The notes: generated by a model not told the origin, from the letters alone. A stretch of DNA of 64,000 nt from Lentzea cavernae (GCF_014653695.1 NZ_BNAR01000005.1:186001-250000); one strand, 5' to 3'. Counted from the first letter of the stretch, positions 50,684 through 59,571 are shown. Translations and numbers: made by a program.

Positions 50684-52255
50684 ATGAGCGTGAACGACGA
50701 GTGGACCGGTCAATCTGCGCGCTGCCTGCAGGCAGCACTACGCATGACTCACGAAGCGTTCGCCGAACACCTCGGCATCGGTGTCCGCACGGTGGCCTCT
50801 TGGCACCAGAAACCGGAAACCAAACCGCGTTCGGGTCTCCAGCGTGAGTTGGACACCGCTCTGGCCACCGCGCCGACCGACGTGACAGACCGCTTTCACG
50901 AACTGATCAACGGCGGTCCGCTGAACCTGCCGGACGGTGCTGCGACAGACGCCGAACTCCGCCTGAGCGAAGACGCGACGATCGTGGCCGCCCTGAACTG
51001 GCTCGACACCCATGCGGGCTGGGACCCCGGCACGGCTCGCCGAGAAGTAGCCGCACGCCTCGCAGCCCTCGATCTGCACGCCTTGCAGGACCGTGGCGTT
51101 CACCGCGGACGCGTCGACCAGCGAGCCACGGCCCGCGCACTCGCGGAGTACTACGGGACTTCCGCCACCGGGCACGGCCGCTATTCCGCGAAGTTCGGCA
51201 TGAACACAGTTTCCTCGACAACCGTGCTGACGCATCCGAACTGGCTGGACCTCGACTGCCCGCTGTTCCCGAAGCACGACAGGCTGAAGCTCGCCGGCGT
51301 AACTCCTGGCGACAACATCACGATGGACGAGGCGAGCGCAGACCGCGCCGCACAGCGGCTGGCCGAAACGCTGGCCCTGGGAAATCGCATGGTCAACATG
51401 CCGTTGTTCCGGCTGCTCGACGTGGACATACGGAAGCACCAGCTCACGGGCACCGTGGGCGTGACCGACTTCGTGGGGTACGTGGTGACGATGGACCTGC
51501 TCGAAGGCGAGCTGGTCGACGCGCTCACCACCGGCCAGCCGACGCGCCCGCGCTCACTCCCTCTCCGCGACACGTACATGCCGAACCTCGCATCCGCACT
51601 GGATGTCGGCGGCCGGATGTGCGCTGGCGGGGCTCTCGCGCTCACAGCCATCGCCCGCCCCGCAGACGCGTTCCGCAGTGAACCGGACTATCTGCTGCTC
51701 ATCCAGGAACGCTCAGGCCAAGTGATCAACGCCGCTCGCCGCCTCGCCGTGATACCGAAGGGCTTCCACCAGCCGTTGACAGACTTCCGCGCCGACGCAC
51801 AGGTGGGCGCGACCCTCCGTCGCGAGATGGAAGAGGAGCTGTTCGGGCGCGACGACGTGGACAACACCGTCGGCGAGCAACGGCACGCAGACCCCATGCA
51901 CCCGACTCGGCAATCCGAGCCCATGCGGTGGCTGCTCGCCGAGCCCGGCCGTCTGCGCATGGAGTGCACCGGCTTCGGGCTGAACCTGGTGAGCGGAAAC
52001 TTCGAGTTCGCCAGCCTCATCATCATCGAGGACGAGGAGTTCTGGACTCGCTATGGCGGAGACGTCCAGGCCAACTGGGAAGCCTCCCGTCTGCACCAGT
52101 ACTCCAGCCGTGACGCAGAGCTGCTGGAAGAACTCGTGAACGATGTAGCTTGGAGCAACGAAGGGCTCTTCGCCCTTCTGCAGGGCCTGCGCCGCCTCCG
52201 AGAGATCGGTGGCACCCGCGTAGACCTGCCAGAGATCGAATGGGAGATCAGGTGA
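50684..52255 (+). CDS. HTH protein with Nudix-like C-terminal domain, paralogue 1
   Basis: The 523-aa protein starts at ATG 50684. The first ~60 residues are a XRE-type HTH (LQAALRMTHEAFAEHLGIGVRTVASWHQKPE). A long middle region of unknown fold follows. Near residue 350-400 there is a Nudix-like core: YLLLIQERSGQVINAARRLAVIPKGFHQP and the helix LRREMEEELFG, close to the Nudix box REUxEExG but without its first Glu. The paralogue at 52591-54141 shares the whole C-terminal two thirds. It is probably a nucleotide-responsive regulator; that role is inferred. The cupin gene is coupled to its stop. Confidence 0.8.
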   Translation: MSVNDEWTGQSARCLQAALRMTHEAFAEHLGIGVRTVASWHQKPETKPRSGLQRELDTALATAPTDVTDRFHELINGGPLNLPDGAATDAELRLSEDATIVAALNWLDTHAGWDPGTARREVAARLAALDLHALQDRGVHRGRVDQRATARALAEYYGTSATGHGRYSAKFGMNTVSSTTVLTHPNWLDLDCPLFPKHDRLKLAGVTPGDNITMDEASADRAAQRLAETLALGNRMVNMPLFRLLDVDIRKHQLTGTVGVTDFVGYVVTMDLLEGELVDALTTGQPTRPRSLPLRDTYMPNLASALDVGGRMCAGGALALTAIARPADAFRSEPDYLLLIQERSGQVINAARRLAVIPKGFHQPLTDFRADAQVGATLRREMEEELFGRDDVDNTVGEQRHADPMHPTRQSEPMRWLLAEPGRLRMECTGFGLNLVSGNFEFASLIIIEDEEFWTRYGGDVQANWEASRLHQYSSRDAELLEELVNDVAWSNEGLFALLQGLRRLREIGGTRVDLPEIEWEIR

Positions 52256-52602
52256 CCGCCAACTGGCAAGCCGGAAACGCCGCGGACGACAGCACGGAGA
52301 CCCGCGGCTGGCTGGTCGGACACTTCATCGACCCGTCGATCGGCGTCCGCTCGCAAAAGGACGTCGAAGTGAAGTGGGGTACGCACCTTGCTGGCGACAA
52401 ACGTCCTGACTGGACCGCAGATGACCAGCGCACCACCCTGGTCCTGTTGGTGGAGGGCAACTTCCGCGTGGACACCACCGACGGCAGCAAAACCATGAGC
52501 CGTCAGGGCGACTACATCATGTGGGGACCAGGAGTCGACCACTCCTGGGAGGCTCTCGCGGACTCCGTCGTCATGACTGTTCGCTGGCCGTCACAGACCT
52601 GA
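52252..52602 (+). CDS. Small cupin-domain protein
   Basis: GTG 52252 overlaps the upstream stop. The 116-aa protein has a single cupin-like barrel (KDVEVKWGTHLAGDKRPDW ... TTLVLLVEGNFRVDTTDGSKTMSRQGDYIMWGPGVDHSWEALADSVVMTVRWP). One or more metal-ligand histidines are in place (GTHLAG, VDHSW). It is encoded between two HTH-Nudix paralogues and may modify or sense the same small molecule. The 3' end overlaps the convergent paralogue by 12 bases. Confidence 0.8.
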   Translation: MTANWQAGNAADDSTETRGWLVGHFIDPSIGVRSQKDVEVKWGTHLAGDKRPDWTADDQRTTLVLLVEGNFRVDTTDGSKTMSRQGDYIMWGPGVDHSWEALADSVVMTVRWPSQT

Positions 52603-54141
52603 CAGCTCGAAGTCGGGCAGGCTCACCCGCGGGCCACCGATCTCGCGCAACCGCCGGATTCCTTGGAGCAACGCGAACAATCCCTCGTTGCTCCAAGCGT
52701 CCTGCTGCACCAGGCCGGTGATGAGCTCGCTGTCCAAGCTCGAGTACAACGTCAACCCCGACGCCTCCCAGTTCGCCTCGAGCTGCCCGCCGAACCGGGG
52801 CCAGAACTCCTCGTCCTCGATCACGACGAGCGTCGCGAACTCGTAGTTGCCGCTCACCAGGTTCAGGCCGAATCCAGTGCACTCCATCCGCATTCGGCCC
52901 GACTCTGCCTCCAGCCACTTCATCGGCGCGGACCAGCGACCAGGATGCATTGGCGACATCACCCGCGACGCGCCCGCGGTCGCATCCACGTCGCCGCGCC
53001 CGAACAACTCTTCCTCCAGCTCTCGCCGGAGCGTGGCACCGATGCGGACATCAGCCCGAGGTTCGGTGAGCGGCTGGTGAAAGCCCTTCGGGATGACCGC
53101 CAGCTTTCCGGCGGCGTTCACGACCCGCTCCGACCGCGTTTGCACGATCAACGCGTAGTCCGCGGCACCGCGGAACGGATCCGCCGGCCGAGCGATCGCC
53201 ACGACCGACAGGACCCCGCCGGCACACACCCGTCCAGCAACGTCGAGCACGGCCTCCAAGTTCGGCAGGTACCTGTCCCTCAACGGAGATGGTCGTTGGG
53301 AACCACTGACGAACGAATCGGCCAGCTCTCCTTCGAGAAGGTCCATCGTCAACGCGTATTCGGCGAAACTCCCAACATCGACGACTCCGCGGATACCCCG
53401 TGCGCCGACGTCGATCTGCACCAACTGGTACAGCGGCAGGTTCGCGAACCGAACGTCGAGAGCCGCAGCCGTCACAAGCCTCCGAACAGCCGCCTCCGCG
53501 CCTTCTGCGTCCACTGTGGATGCCGCGCGCTGTCGCGTCATGAGGACTAGTCGCTCGTTCGCGGCGTCAAGTGGAAGTCGGAGCTCGTTCCATTCGGGCC
53601 GCGTAAGAACACTGGTCCGAACCTCCACACCTGAGGTGCGGATCGCGAAGGTGTCCGAAGTTCGGTAGTAATCCCTCACCGCCTCCGCGACCTCACGTCG
53701 GCCGATCCTGCCCTGCCGCGCCCGCTGCGTCTGCACCGTCCCTGTATCGGCGAGCTCCAGCCCTGCCCCGACTTTGGCCGCGGTCGATCCCGAGACCCAA
53801 CCAGCCGCCACGTCGAGCCATTCGAACGCACCTGCCAAGCCCGGATAGACCGACGCTTCAGACGCACTTCCCGCTGGACCACGCTCTGTCGGCGGAGCCA
53901 GCAGCTCTTCGACCGATGTGCCGAACATGCTCTCAAGCAACCGGGCGGTACTCGCCTTCACCTGCCCGAGTGCCTCACCTGAAGACCGGCGTCCTGCGAC
54001 GAGTCTCTGAAGGTGCCGAAGCCCCAGAGTTCCAGGTTCGCGATGCTCGCGCGCATACAACTCAGCTTCTTGGACGAACTCCTCCAACGTCAGCCGGCGA
54101 TCCCATATTCGCTGTTCAAGCACAGTGCGGAACGCCCGCAT
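52591..54141 (-). CDS. HTH-like protein with Nudix-like C-terminal domain, paralogue 2
   Basis: This 516-aa protein is similar along its length to the gene at 50684: TVQTQRARQGRIGRREVAEAVRDYY, LTMDLLEGEL, RDRYLPNLEAVLDVAGRVCAGGVLSVVAIARPADPF. The Nudix-like stretch is YALIVQTRSERVVNAAGKLAVIPKGFHQP with LRRELEEELFGR, then MECTGFGLNLVSGNYEFATLVVIEDEEFW. The N-terminus differs and may hold its own HTH (RHLQRLVAGRRSSGEALGQV). It converges on the cupin gene. Confidence 0.8.
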   Translation of the reverse strand: MRAFRTVLEQRIWDRRLTLEEFVQEAELYAREHREPGTLGLRHLQRLVAGRRSSGEALGQVKASTARLLESMFGTSVEELLAPPTERGPAGSASEASVYPGLAGAFEWLDVAAGWVSGSTAAKVGAGLELADTGTVQTQRARQGRIGRREVAEAVRDYYRTSDTFAIRTSGVEVRTSVLTRPEWNELRLPLDAANERLVLMTRQRAASTVDAEGAEAAVRRLVTAAALDVRFANLPLYQLVQIDVGARGIRGVVDVGSFAEYALTMDLLEGELADSFVSGSQRPSPLRDRYLPNLEAVLDVAGRVCAGGVLSVVAIARPADPFRGAADYALIVQTRSERVVNAAGKLAVIPKGFHQPLTEPRADVRIGATLRRELEEELFGRGDVDATAGASRVMSPMHPGRWSAPMKWLEAESGRMRMECTGFGLNLVSGNYEFATLVVIEDEEFWPRFGGQLEANWEASGLTLYSSLDSELITGLVQQDAWSNEGLFALLQGIRRLREIGGPRVSLPDFELSGL

Positions 54142-54343
54142 CGCTCCTCCTTGCCCTCAGGTCGCATCAGGTCGTCCCAAGTCACTCCCGGGACGTTCCG
54201 CTGATCGAGCGCTGATGAGATGTTTATTTCAGTCTGACATGTCTTATCCGCGTTCGTCAGACCGTCCGGTGACGTGAGGACTCCGCGTCCGCCTCGAACA
54301 CGTCACCGGACACCTCTAACCACGATCTGCGGGAGGAGCCGCT

Positions 54344-54463
54344 ATGAGCGTGCTGACGGCGATCCTCGGCCTTGTAGCGGCGACGACATGGACCTGGATC
54401 ATCGGCGACCACTTCGACTGGTGGAAGCGAGCAGCAGCCCGCCGACGCCATCACGACTACTAG
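54344..54463 (+). CDS. 39-aa single-pass membrane microprotein
   Basis: ATG 54344 follows a strong GGGAGGAG ribosome site. The product is MSVLTAILGLVAATTWTWII followed by a tryptophan-rich turn and the basic tail KRAAARRRHHDY: one hydrophobic helix with a positive cytoplasmic end. The next small gene starts 10 bases after its stop. No family is recognised; the ribosome site and clean topology argue that it is real. Confidence 0.6.
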   Translation: MSVLTAILGLVAATTWTWIIGDHFDWWKRAAARRRHHDY

Positions 54464-54473
54464 GCGGGTCGGG

Positions 54474-54659
54474 ATGAACGGCCTCACAGCTGAAGCGATT
54501 GGCGACATGTGGTTTTCGCTCACCAACGAACAACGCTCCGAACTGCTGTCACAGCGACGCCAGAACCAGCTTTCTGAGAAGGCACTCGGCGCAGCACCGA
54601 CCGACCAGACCGAGGAACTACAACATGCCCAAGAGGTACTCCACGGTTCGCGGCCGTGA
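54474..54659 (+). CDS. Small hypothetical protein
   Basis: This 61-aa helical, glutamine-rich protein (EAIGDMWFSLTNEQRSELLSQRRQNQLSEKAL) starts at ATG 54474 shortly after the microprotein and overlaps the DUF5753 regulator start by 35 bases. I do not recognise it. Small proteins of this size are common in front of DUF5753 regulators. Confidence 0.5.
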   Translation: MNGLTAEAIGDMWFSLTNEQRSELLSQRRQNQLSEKALGAAPTDQTEELQHAQEVLHGSRP

Positions 54660-55521
54660 GTTCGGCGAAGGGGTGCGCGCCGCCATCTCACAGGCGGGAA
54701 TGACCTCCCGACAGCTCGCCGATCTGCTGGGCTGGCAAGAGGCCAAAGTCTCCGACATGGTGAACGGCAAAGGCGGCGTCACCCTCCTGGAGATCGCGGT
54801 GGTGTTAGGCGCCTGCCGAGTGCCTGAGGCCGAACGCGAGCACCTGCTCAGTCTCTTCCCCGTCGTGGACGAAGGCGGCTGGTGGCAGCCGCACGGCAGG
54901 TGCGCACCAGTCCGGTCACGCACCGCCATGGCGCTCCTTGCCGAGGCCGAGACCTCGGTCAGCTGGCACCCGCACGCGATCCCAGCTCTTCTCCAGACAG
55001 ATGACTACGCACGTCGTCTGATAGCTGCTTCGGCCACCTTACCCGCAGCCGAACTGGACGACAGGCTGTGCGTACTGCACGAGATGCAGGAGCTGCTCCA
55101 CACCGGCCTCGACTGCACCTTCTATCTGCACGAGCTCGCGCTTGAGCTGGAGGTCGGCGGACGCGAAGAGCACATCACCCAGCTTCACCACCTTCTGCGC
55201 ATGGCGAGCTGGTCGAGGATCAGGGTTTTGATAGTGCCCGCGTGGGCTGGCGCGCACGCCGGCATCGCGGGGCCGTTCACTCAGCTCACGTTTCCGAAGT
55301 ACCAACCGCTGATCTGGACCACGACGGAGAACTCCAGCCTCTTCGCCGAAGCCGAACACGCAGTCAAGGGGTATCAAGCCGTCGTCCGAGCACTGGACGA
55401 GATCAGCCTCGACGAGGACCAGTCGTCGAGGCTGATCTCCGGCCGATGCGTACGCCTCCAAGAGCTCGATGCCGCAGAGGACCTGATCCGCGACGACGAG
55501 CCCTTTCCGCCAGTGCAGTAA
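54625..55521 (+). CDS. XRE regulator with DUF5753 domain, copy 1
   Basis: The 298-aa protein starts at ATG 54625. The HTH (FGEGVRAAISQAGMTSRQLADLLGWQEAKVSDMVNGKGGVTLLEIAVVLGACRV) is followed by the DUF5753 domain (WHPHAIPALLQTDDYARRLI ... YLHELALELEVGG ... MASWSRIRVLIVPAWAGAHAGIAGPFTQLTFPKYQPLIWTTT). These regulators usually pair with a DUF397 gene; none follows here. The second copy begins 32 bases downstream. Confidence 0.92.
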   Translation: MPKRYSTVRGREFGEGVRAAISQAGMTSRQLADLLGWQEAKVSDMVNGKGGVTLLEIAVVLGACRVPEAEREHLLSLFPVVDEGGWWQPHGRCAPVRSRTAMALLAEAETSVSWHPHAIPALLQTDDYARRLIAASATLPAAELDDRLCVLHEMQELLHTGLDCTFYLHELALELEVGGREEHITQLHHLLRMASWSRIRVLIVPAWAGAHAGIAGPFTQLTFPKYQPLIWTTTENSSLFAEAEHAVKGYQAVVRALDEISLDEDQSSRLISGRCVRLQELDAAEDLIRDDEPFPPVQ

Positions 55522-55553
55522 GCGGCGCGAGCCATCGAGATGAGAACGAGCCC

Positions 55554-56396
55554 ATGCCGAAAGACTTCCGGGCCACTGCGCTTGAACGCGCAGTCGGCCG
55601 CAAGCTCGCCACATGGCGAGACGTACGCGGCCTCAGTCTTTTCGAAGCAGGCAGGCGCGTCGGCTTCAGCAGCGCCAAGCTGTCCATGATGGAGAACGCG
55701 ATACAGCCTTCAGCAGTCTTCGACGTCATGGCGCTGGGCTTCATCTACAAGGTGCCCACGGCTGAGTCCCAAGCCGTGATGTCGCAGACACAACGCGCCG
55801 CAGAGCTTCGGACATTCCGCCAGCCTCAAGCGGCAGACCTCGACCCAGCAGACGACTTTCCCTCTCTACTCGCTGACGCGACTCGACTGAGGACCTTCGC
55901 CGTGGACTCCGTGCCAACCGTCCTCCGACTGCCCGACTACTCAGCAGCGATGAGCCAGCAGTGCGATCCGACCAATGCCGCGACACTCGTGCGCATCTGG
56001 GAGGCGTGGACATCCCGGGCCAGTGGAACCGATTGTCTCGCAGTCGAGGCGGTGTTGCCGGAAGCAGCACTACGACATCTCGTCGGCGGCAAGCGTGACC
56101 TAAAAGCGCAGCTGCTTCATCTCATCGAGGTGAGCGTGCGTCCCGAAGTAAGCCTTCGGGTGGTGCCGCACTCGGCCGCAACCTACCCCGTCATGAACTT
56201 GTCCTTCGCATGGATGAGCTTCCCGCACAGACAGCACAACGACGTGGTCTACACGGAAACCTTCTTGCGCTCCGAATACCTCGAATCTCGTGGCGAGGTC
56301 GAGCAGGTGGCCAACAGGTTCTCCGCGTTGCGACAACTGGCGCTCGACGAAGACGAGTCACTGGAGTTCATCGCCGAAACCGCCGCACGTCTATAG
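55554..56396 (+). CDS. XRE regulator with DUF5753 domain, copy 2
   Basis: The 280-aa protein starts at ATG 55554. The HTH is AVGRKLATWRDVRGLSLFEAGRRVGFSSAKLSMMENAIQPSAVFDVMAL. The DUF5753 part is recognisable (VPTVLRLPDYSAAMSQQCD, HLIEVSVRPEVSLRVVPHSAATYPVMNLSFAWMSFPHRQHNDVVYTET), as is the terminal FSALRQLALDEDESLEFI. It is diverged from copy 1, so the pair is not a recent duplication. No DUF397 partner is visible in the 159-base gap that follows. Confidence 0.9.
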   Translation: MPKDFRATALERAVGRKLATWRDVRGLSLFEAGRRVGFSSAKLSMMENAIQPSAVFDVMALGFIYKVPTAESQAVMSQTQRAAELRTFRQPQAADLDPADDFPSLLADATRLRTFAVDSVPTVLRLPDYSAAMSQQCDPTNAATLVRIWEAWTSRASGTDCLAVEAVLPEAALRHLVGGKRDLKAQLLHLIEVSVRPEVSLRVVPHSAATYPVMNLSFAWMSFPHRQHNDVVYTETFLRSEYLESRGEVEQVANRFSALRQLALDEDESLEFIAETAARL

Positions 56397-56555
56397 GAAG
56401 CCGTGCACGGTTCCCACCCGGCACCCTTGTGTCCGCAGTCTTCCCGACTCCTGGGAGATGCTGTCCGCAGTGCATGACTACCGCCGTCTTGCCGCACCTG
56501 GCTCTCTCAGCACGCGCGCGAGCCAACTGTTCAAGAAGTCCACCCTCAGGCACCG

Positions 56556-57383
56556 CTACTCCTCGGTGACGTAGCGCAGATAGGCCTCCGGCTTCGCCAT
56601 GTACCGACGCCAGTGATCGACCAGCGCCAGGTCTTCCCACCTCGATCGCTGGAAGCCGTGCTCCCCCACCTCGATGATGTCGGCGTCCGGTGTCGACGCC
56701 AGGATCGGCGAGTGGGTCGCGCAGATGATCTGCGCCCCCGACTTGCCCAGCTCGTACATCAAATGCATCAACCGCAGGCAGGACTGGAACGACAGCGCGG
56801 CCTCTGGCTCGTCCATCAGGTAGAAACCCGGTTCGCGGAACATAGCGGCGAACACGGTGAGGAAGCCCTCGCCATGGCTCATCTCGCTCGTGTCCTCGTC
56901 CCAGTACCCGTTCATGCCGCTCACCGCGTTCATGAACCCGAACGCGGTCTCCGCGCGCAGGAAATAGCCCTTGCGCTTCGTCCGCGGACCGACACGATGC
57001 CGGGAACCGAGCGCGGTGGTCTCGAACTTGACCATCTCGCCGAGTTCTGACTTCGGCCGATCGTTGACGTACTTCCGCCCAGCCCGCCCGCCCTGCACGT
57101 CCAGCCCCCACGCCTCAGCGAACGCCTCGACCAGAGTGGACTTGCCGGAGCCATTTTCGCCGACCAGGAAGGTCACCGGCCGCTCGAACGTCATCCCTTC
57201 GTCCGCCAACTGGCCGACACACGGCACGTCAAGCGGCCACGTTCTCCGCGAGCCACGAGGAAGCGACTCAGCGGGAATGTACACACGGCGGGCGAGCATG
57301 AGCAGATGTCCTTTGGTCAGTTGTTCCAGAGCGGATTCTCGCGAAGGAACACCGTGCCACCCGGTGACACGTCGGCCGGCCAT
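56556..57383 (-). CDS. RecF/SMC-like AAA ATPase
   Basis: This is a 275-aa ABC-class ATPase without membrane partners. Walker A is GENGSGKSTLVEAFAEA. A signature-like SHGEGFLTVF and Walker B FYLMDEPEAALS follow, then the switch ICATHSPILAST. This compact form resembles the stand-alone OLD/Rad50-like ATPases of mobile elements, some of which serve in defence. No nuclease is fused or adjacent. The start may be ATG 57383 or ATG 57299 (MLARRVYIPAESL), the latter being closer to family length. Confidence 0.85.
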   Translation of the reverse strand: MAGRRVTGWHGVPSRESALEQLTKGHLLMLARRVYIPAESLPRGSRRTWPLDVPCVGQLADEGMTFERPVTFLVGENGSGKSTLVEAFAEAWGLDVQGGRAGRKYVNDRPKSELGEMVKFETTALGSRHRVGPRTKRKGYFLRAETAFGFMNAVSGMNGYWDEDTSEMSHGEGFLTVFAAMFREPGFYLMDEPEAALSFQSCLRLMHLMYELGKSGAQIICATHSPILASTPDADIIEVGEHGFQRSRWEDLALVDHWRRYMAKPEAYLRYVTEE

Positions 57384-57525
57384 TTAGACCGCACATGTTG
57401 GGAGTACACGGTTTCGAGGCCGCTGTGCGAACTCCGTCGGGAAAACTGATGACATCCTAGCCATCTCCGATCGCGTCAGGATTTCAGCCAGCGTCTCCTC
57501 CTGCACGTGTCCATCTGCAATCACC

Positions 57526-58058
57526 GTGACAAAGCGCACGGCCACACGGACCCGTCCGGTGCGATCGCGACCCTACCGCCGCAGCTTCGATAACCGCGGC
57601 GCCGCCGATCCGGCACGGCGCCGTGCCCTCGGTCGCCAGGTGAATCTGCACGACGTCGTCAACGCGATGCTTGCTGCGCGTCGGCGAGCACCACGTGGCT
57701 CCATGCCCAAGTCAACGCGGTCATCCGGGACAACTCGTCCCGGACTCCGCCGTCCTCGCACACGAACTGGCGTGCCTTCTCCGATGTCGTAACTCGCTGG
57801 GCGAACGTCGCAGGCCGGGCAGTCCCCCATCCGACCGTGCCAGGCGCACACGGCGGTCCGGTGCTGTCCCCCGCGTTCGTCGAGCACCTCATGGGTCTCC
57901 CGGCTGGGTGGCTCACAGGCGTTCCGCTGCTCCGCGTCGACCAGCTGCGGATCCTCGGCAACGGCGTTGTCCCGCACCAAGCCGCCCTTGCGGTCTCGAT
58001 GCTGCTTGACGACTTCCACGCGGTCACGCAAGCGTCGACTCAAGGGCGTGCGGCATGA
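57526..58058 (+). pseudogene. Remnant of a C5-cytosine DNA methyltransferase
   Basis: The frame ending at 58058 reads RWANVAGRAVPHPTVPG, then LSPAFVEHLMGLPAGWLTGVP and LRILGNGVVPHQAALAVSMLL. This is the conserved C-terminal end of phage and element cytosine methyltransferases. Upstream, a segment resembling an internal part of such enzymes (RRRALGRQVNLHDVVNAML) is in another frame, ending at 57792. The catalytic N-terminal half with the PCQ loop is absent. So the gene is truncated and frameshifted. Its stop still overlaps the AbrB-like gene as ATGA, showing the original operon. Confidence 0.7.
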
Positions 58059-58504
58059 ACCTCGTCGAAGCTCTGGCCGAGTTCGAGGCGGCCAGCACTA
58101 CCAAACGGGCAACGGGCACGCCTCGGGTTGACGGGCTGCCCGTTGCCCGGCCCCCTGAGCGAGTTCGACGAGGCACCTCGCGCTACGCGTTCACCACCAT
58201 CGATGTCCATGGTCGTCTGGGTGACAGGTCGTTGGTCAGGTTGCTGAACTGGCTGCCCGGCACCTCGCTGAAACCGACCGTGCTCAACGACCGGATCATC
58301 GTGCTCCGTCGTTCTCCGGGCACCGCGACCGTGTTGAAGCTCGGCCACATCCGCCTCCCGGCAGCGATCCGGCACCGCTGTCAGCTGCACGCGGGCGACG
58401 GGCTCCTGCTCACCACCTCTGCCGCTCGCGACCTCCTTGTCGTGTGCACGACGGCGGCACTCGACCAGGCACTCCGCGCGTACGTGCGCGGAGAGTCGCC
58501 GTGA
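58055..58504 (+). CDS. AbrB/SpoVT-like DNA-binding protein
   Basis: The 149-aa protein starts at ATG 58055. The C-terminal half contains a swapped-hairpin AbrB-like motif (LKLGHIRLPAAIRHRCQLHAGDGLLLTTSAARDLLVVCT), as in MazE/AbrB proteins where a strand is followed by IxLPxxIR. The N-terminal half is of unknown fold. It overlaps the methyltransferase remnant and the integrase and may regulate integrase expression. Confidence 0.7.
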   Translation: MNLVEALAEFEAASTTKRATGTPRVDGLPVARPPERVRRGTSRYAFTTIDVHGRLGDRSLVRLLNWLPGTSLKPTVLNDRIIVLRRSPGTATVLKLGHIRLPAAIRHRCQLHAGDGLLLTTSAARDLLVVCTTAALDQALRAYVRGESP

Positions 58505-59553
58505 ACGACATCGACCTCGAGGCGGTGCGGCTTCTGCTCAACCGCCTCGGGGTCCGGCCGGAACAACTGCTCGACCAACCTGCACCGACCTCGATGCCGA
58601 GCGTCCGTGAGTACGTCGAGAGCGTGTCCAAAGCCGTACCCGCCGGCACGCTGCGGGTCTACGAGACGTACTGGAACCGCATCGTCGACGAGTGGGGCGA
58701 CCGTCCACTCGACGAGCCGACGCCACTGGACATCAAGCAGCTCGCCGAGCGAACCAAGGCAGCCGCCCTCGTGCGCAAGAACTCGCGCGGCGGCCGCTCA
58801 GCCGCTGAACACCTCATCGCCGCAGCCCGCTGCCTATACCAGCACGCGATCGCGGACCGCCTCATGTCCGAAAGCGACAACCCAGCGCGACGCGTCGCCA
58901 AACCACGCCGACTCGCCAACACCCGCCGTGCGCTTCCCGACAACCGGCTCCGCGAGATCAACGAAGCCGCCGGCACGACCGGCAACGATCCCGAGCTCGA
59001 CCTCGTCCTGCTCCGCTTCCACACCGAGACCGCCGCGCGTCGTGGCGGCGCACTCGCGCTCCGGCGCTGCGACCTCGACCCGGAGCAATGTCTCGTCAGG
59101 CTCCTGGAGAAGGGCGGCACCGTGCGCTGGCAGCCGGTCTCGCCAACCCTGATGAAGCACCTCCTCGTTCTCGGCGAACAACGTGGCGCCATCGGCAACG
59201 AGCAGCTTCTCCGCTACCGCAACGGCGACCCGATCACGAGGCGCCGATACGACTACCTATGGCAGCGGCTCGGCAAACACCTGCCCTGGGTCGCAACGCA
59301 ACAGGTGAGCACCCACTGGATCCGCTACACCACGCTGACATGGGTCGAGCGGCACTTCGGGTACGCCGTCGCGCGCGTGTTCGCCGGACACTTCGGCAAG
59401 AGCGACGCCGGCACCACGACCACCTACGTCCGAGCCACCATCGAAGAGGTCGCCACCGCGCTCGCCGCGCTAACGAACGAAGAGCATCCCCTCGCGGTCG
59501 TCAGTCCTCGGCAACTCTCTTCGACAAGTCGTGACTCGATAGGACGGACTTAG
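58501..59553 (+). CDS. Tyrosine integrase of the element
   Basis: GTG 58501 overlaps the AbrB-like stop and gives 350 aa. The core-binding domain is SVREYVESVSKAVPAGTLRVYETYWNRIVDEWGDRPLDEPTPLDIKQLAERTK. In the catalytic domain Arg I is in ETAARRGGALALRRCDLD, the HxxR box is STHWIRYTTLTWV, and the second histidine box and nucleophilic Tyr lie in GHFGKSDAGTTTTYVRA. It should integrate the element by site-specific recombination, but no duplicated core site was found next to it. Confidence 0.88.
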   Translation: MNDIDLEAVRLLLNRLGVRPEQLLDQPAPTSMPSVREYVESVSKAVPAGTLRVYETYWNRIVDEWGDRPLDEPTPLDIKQLAERTKAAALVRKNSRGGRSAAEHLIAAARCLYQHAIADRLMSESDNPARRVAKPRRLANTRRALPDNRLREINEAAGTTGNDPELDLVLLRFHTETAARRGGALALRRCDLDPEQCLVRLLEKGGTVRWQPVSPTLMKHLLVLGEQRGAIGNEQLLRYRNGDPITRRRYDYLWQRLGKHLPWVATQQVSTHWIRYTTLTWVERHFGYAVARVFAGHFGKSDAGTTTTYVRATIEEVATALAALTNEEHPLAVVSPRQLSSTSRDSIGRT

Positions 59554-59571
59554 AACGCCGCACGCATCCAA

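Larger units (their letters stand above)
46210..59553. mobile_element. Putative integrated actinomycete conjugative element
   Basis: A tRNA gene is followed by 13 kb of genes typical of actinomycete integrative and conjugative elements: a TraB/FtsK-like translocase, small Spd-type membrane proteins, a Wbl protein, an excisionase-like HTH, XRE/DUF5753 regulators, a methyltransferase remnant and a tyrosine integrase at the far end. Base composition is less GC-rich than upstream. I could not find a second copy of the tRNA 3' end, so the right boundary is uncertain and may lie beyond the integrase or the window. No RepSA or primase-polymerase was recognised. Confidence 0.65.
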
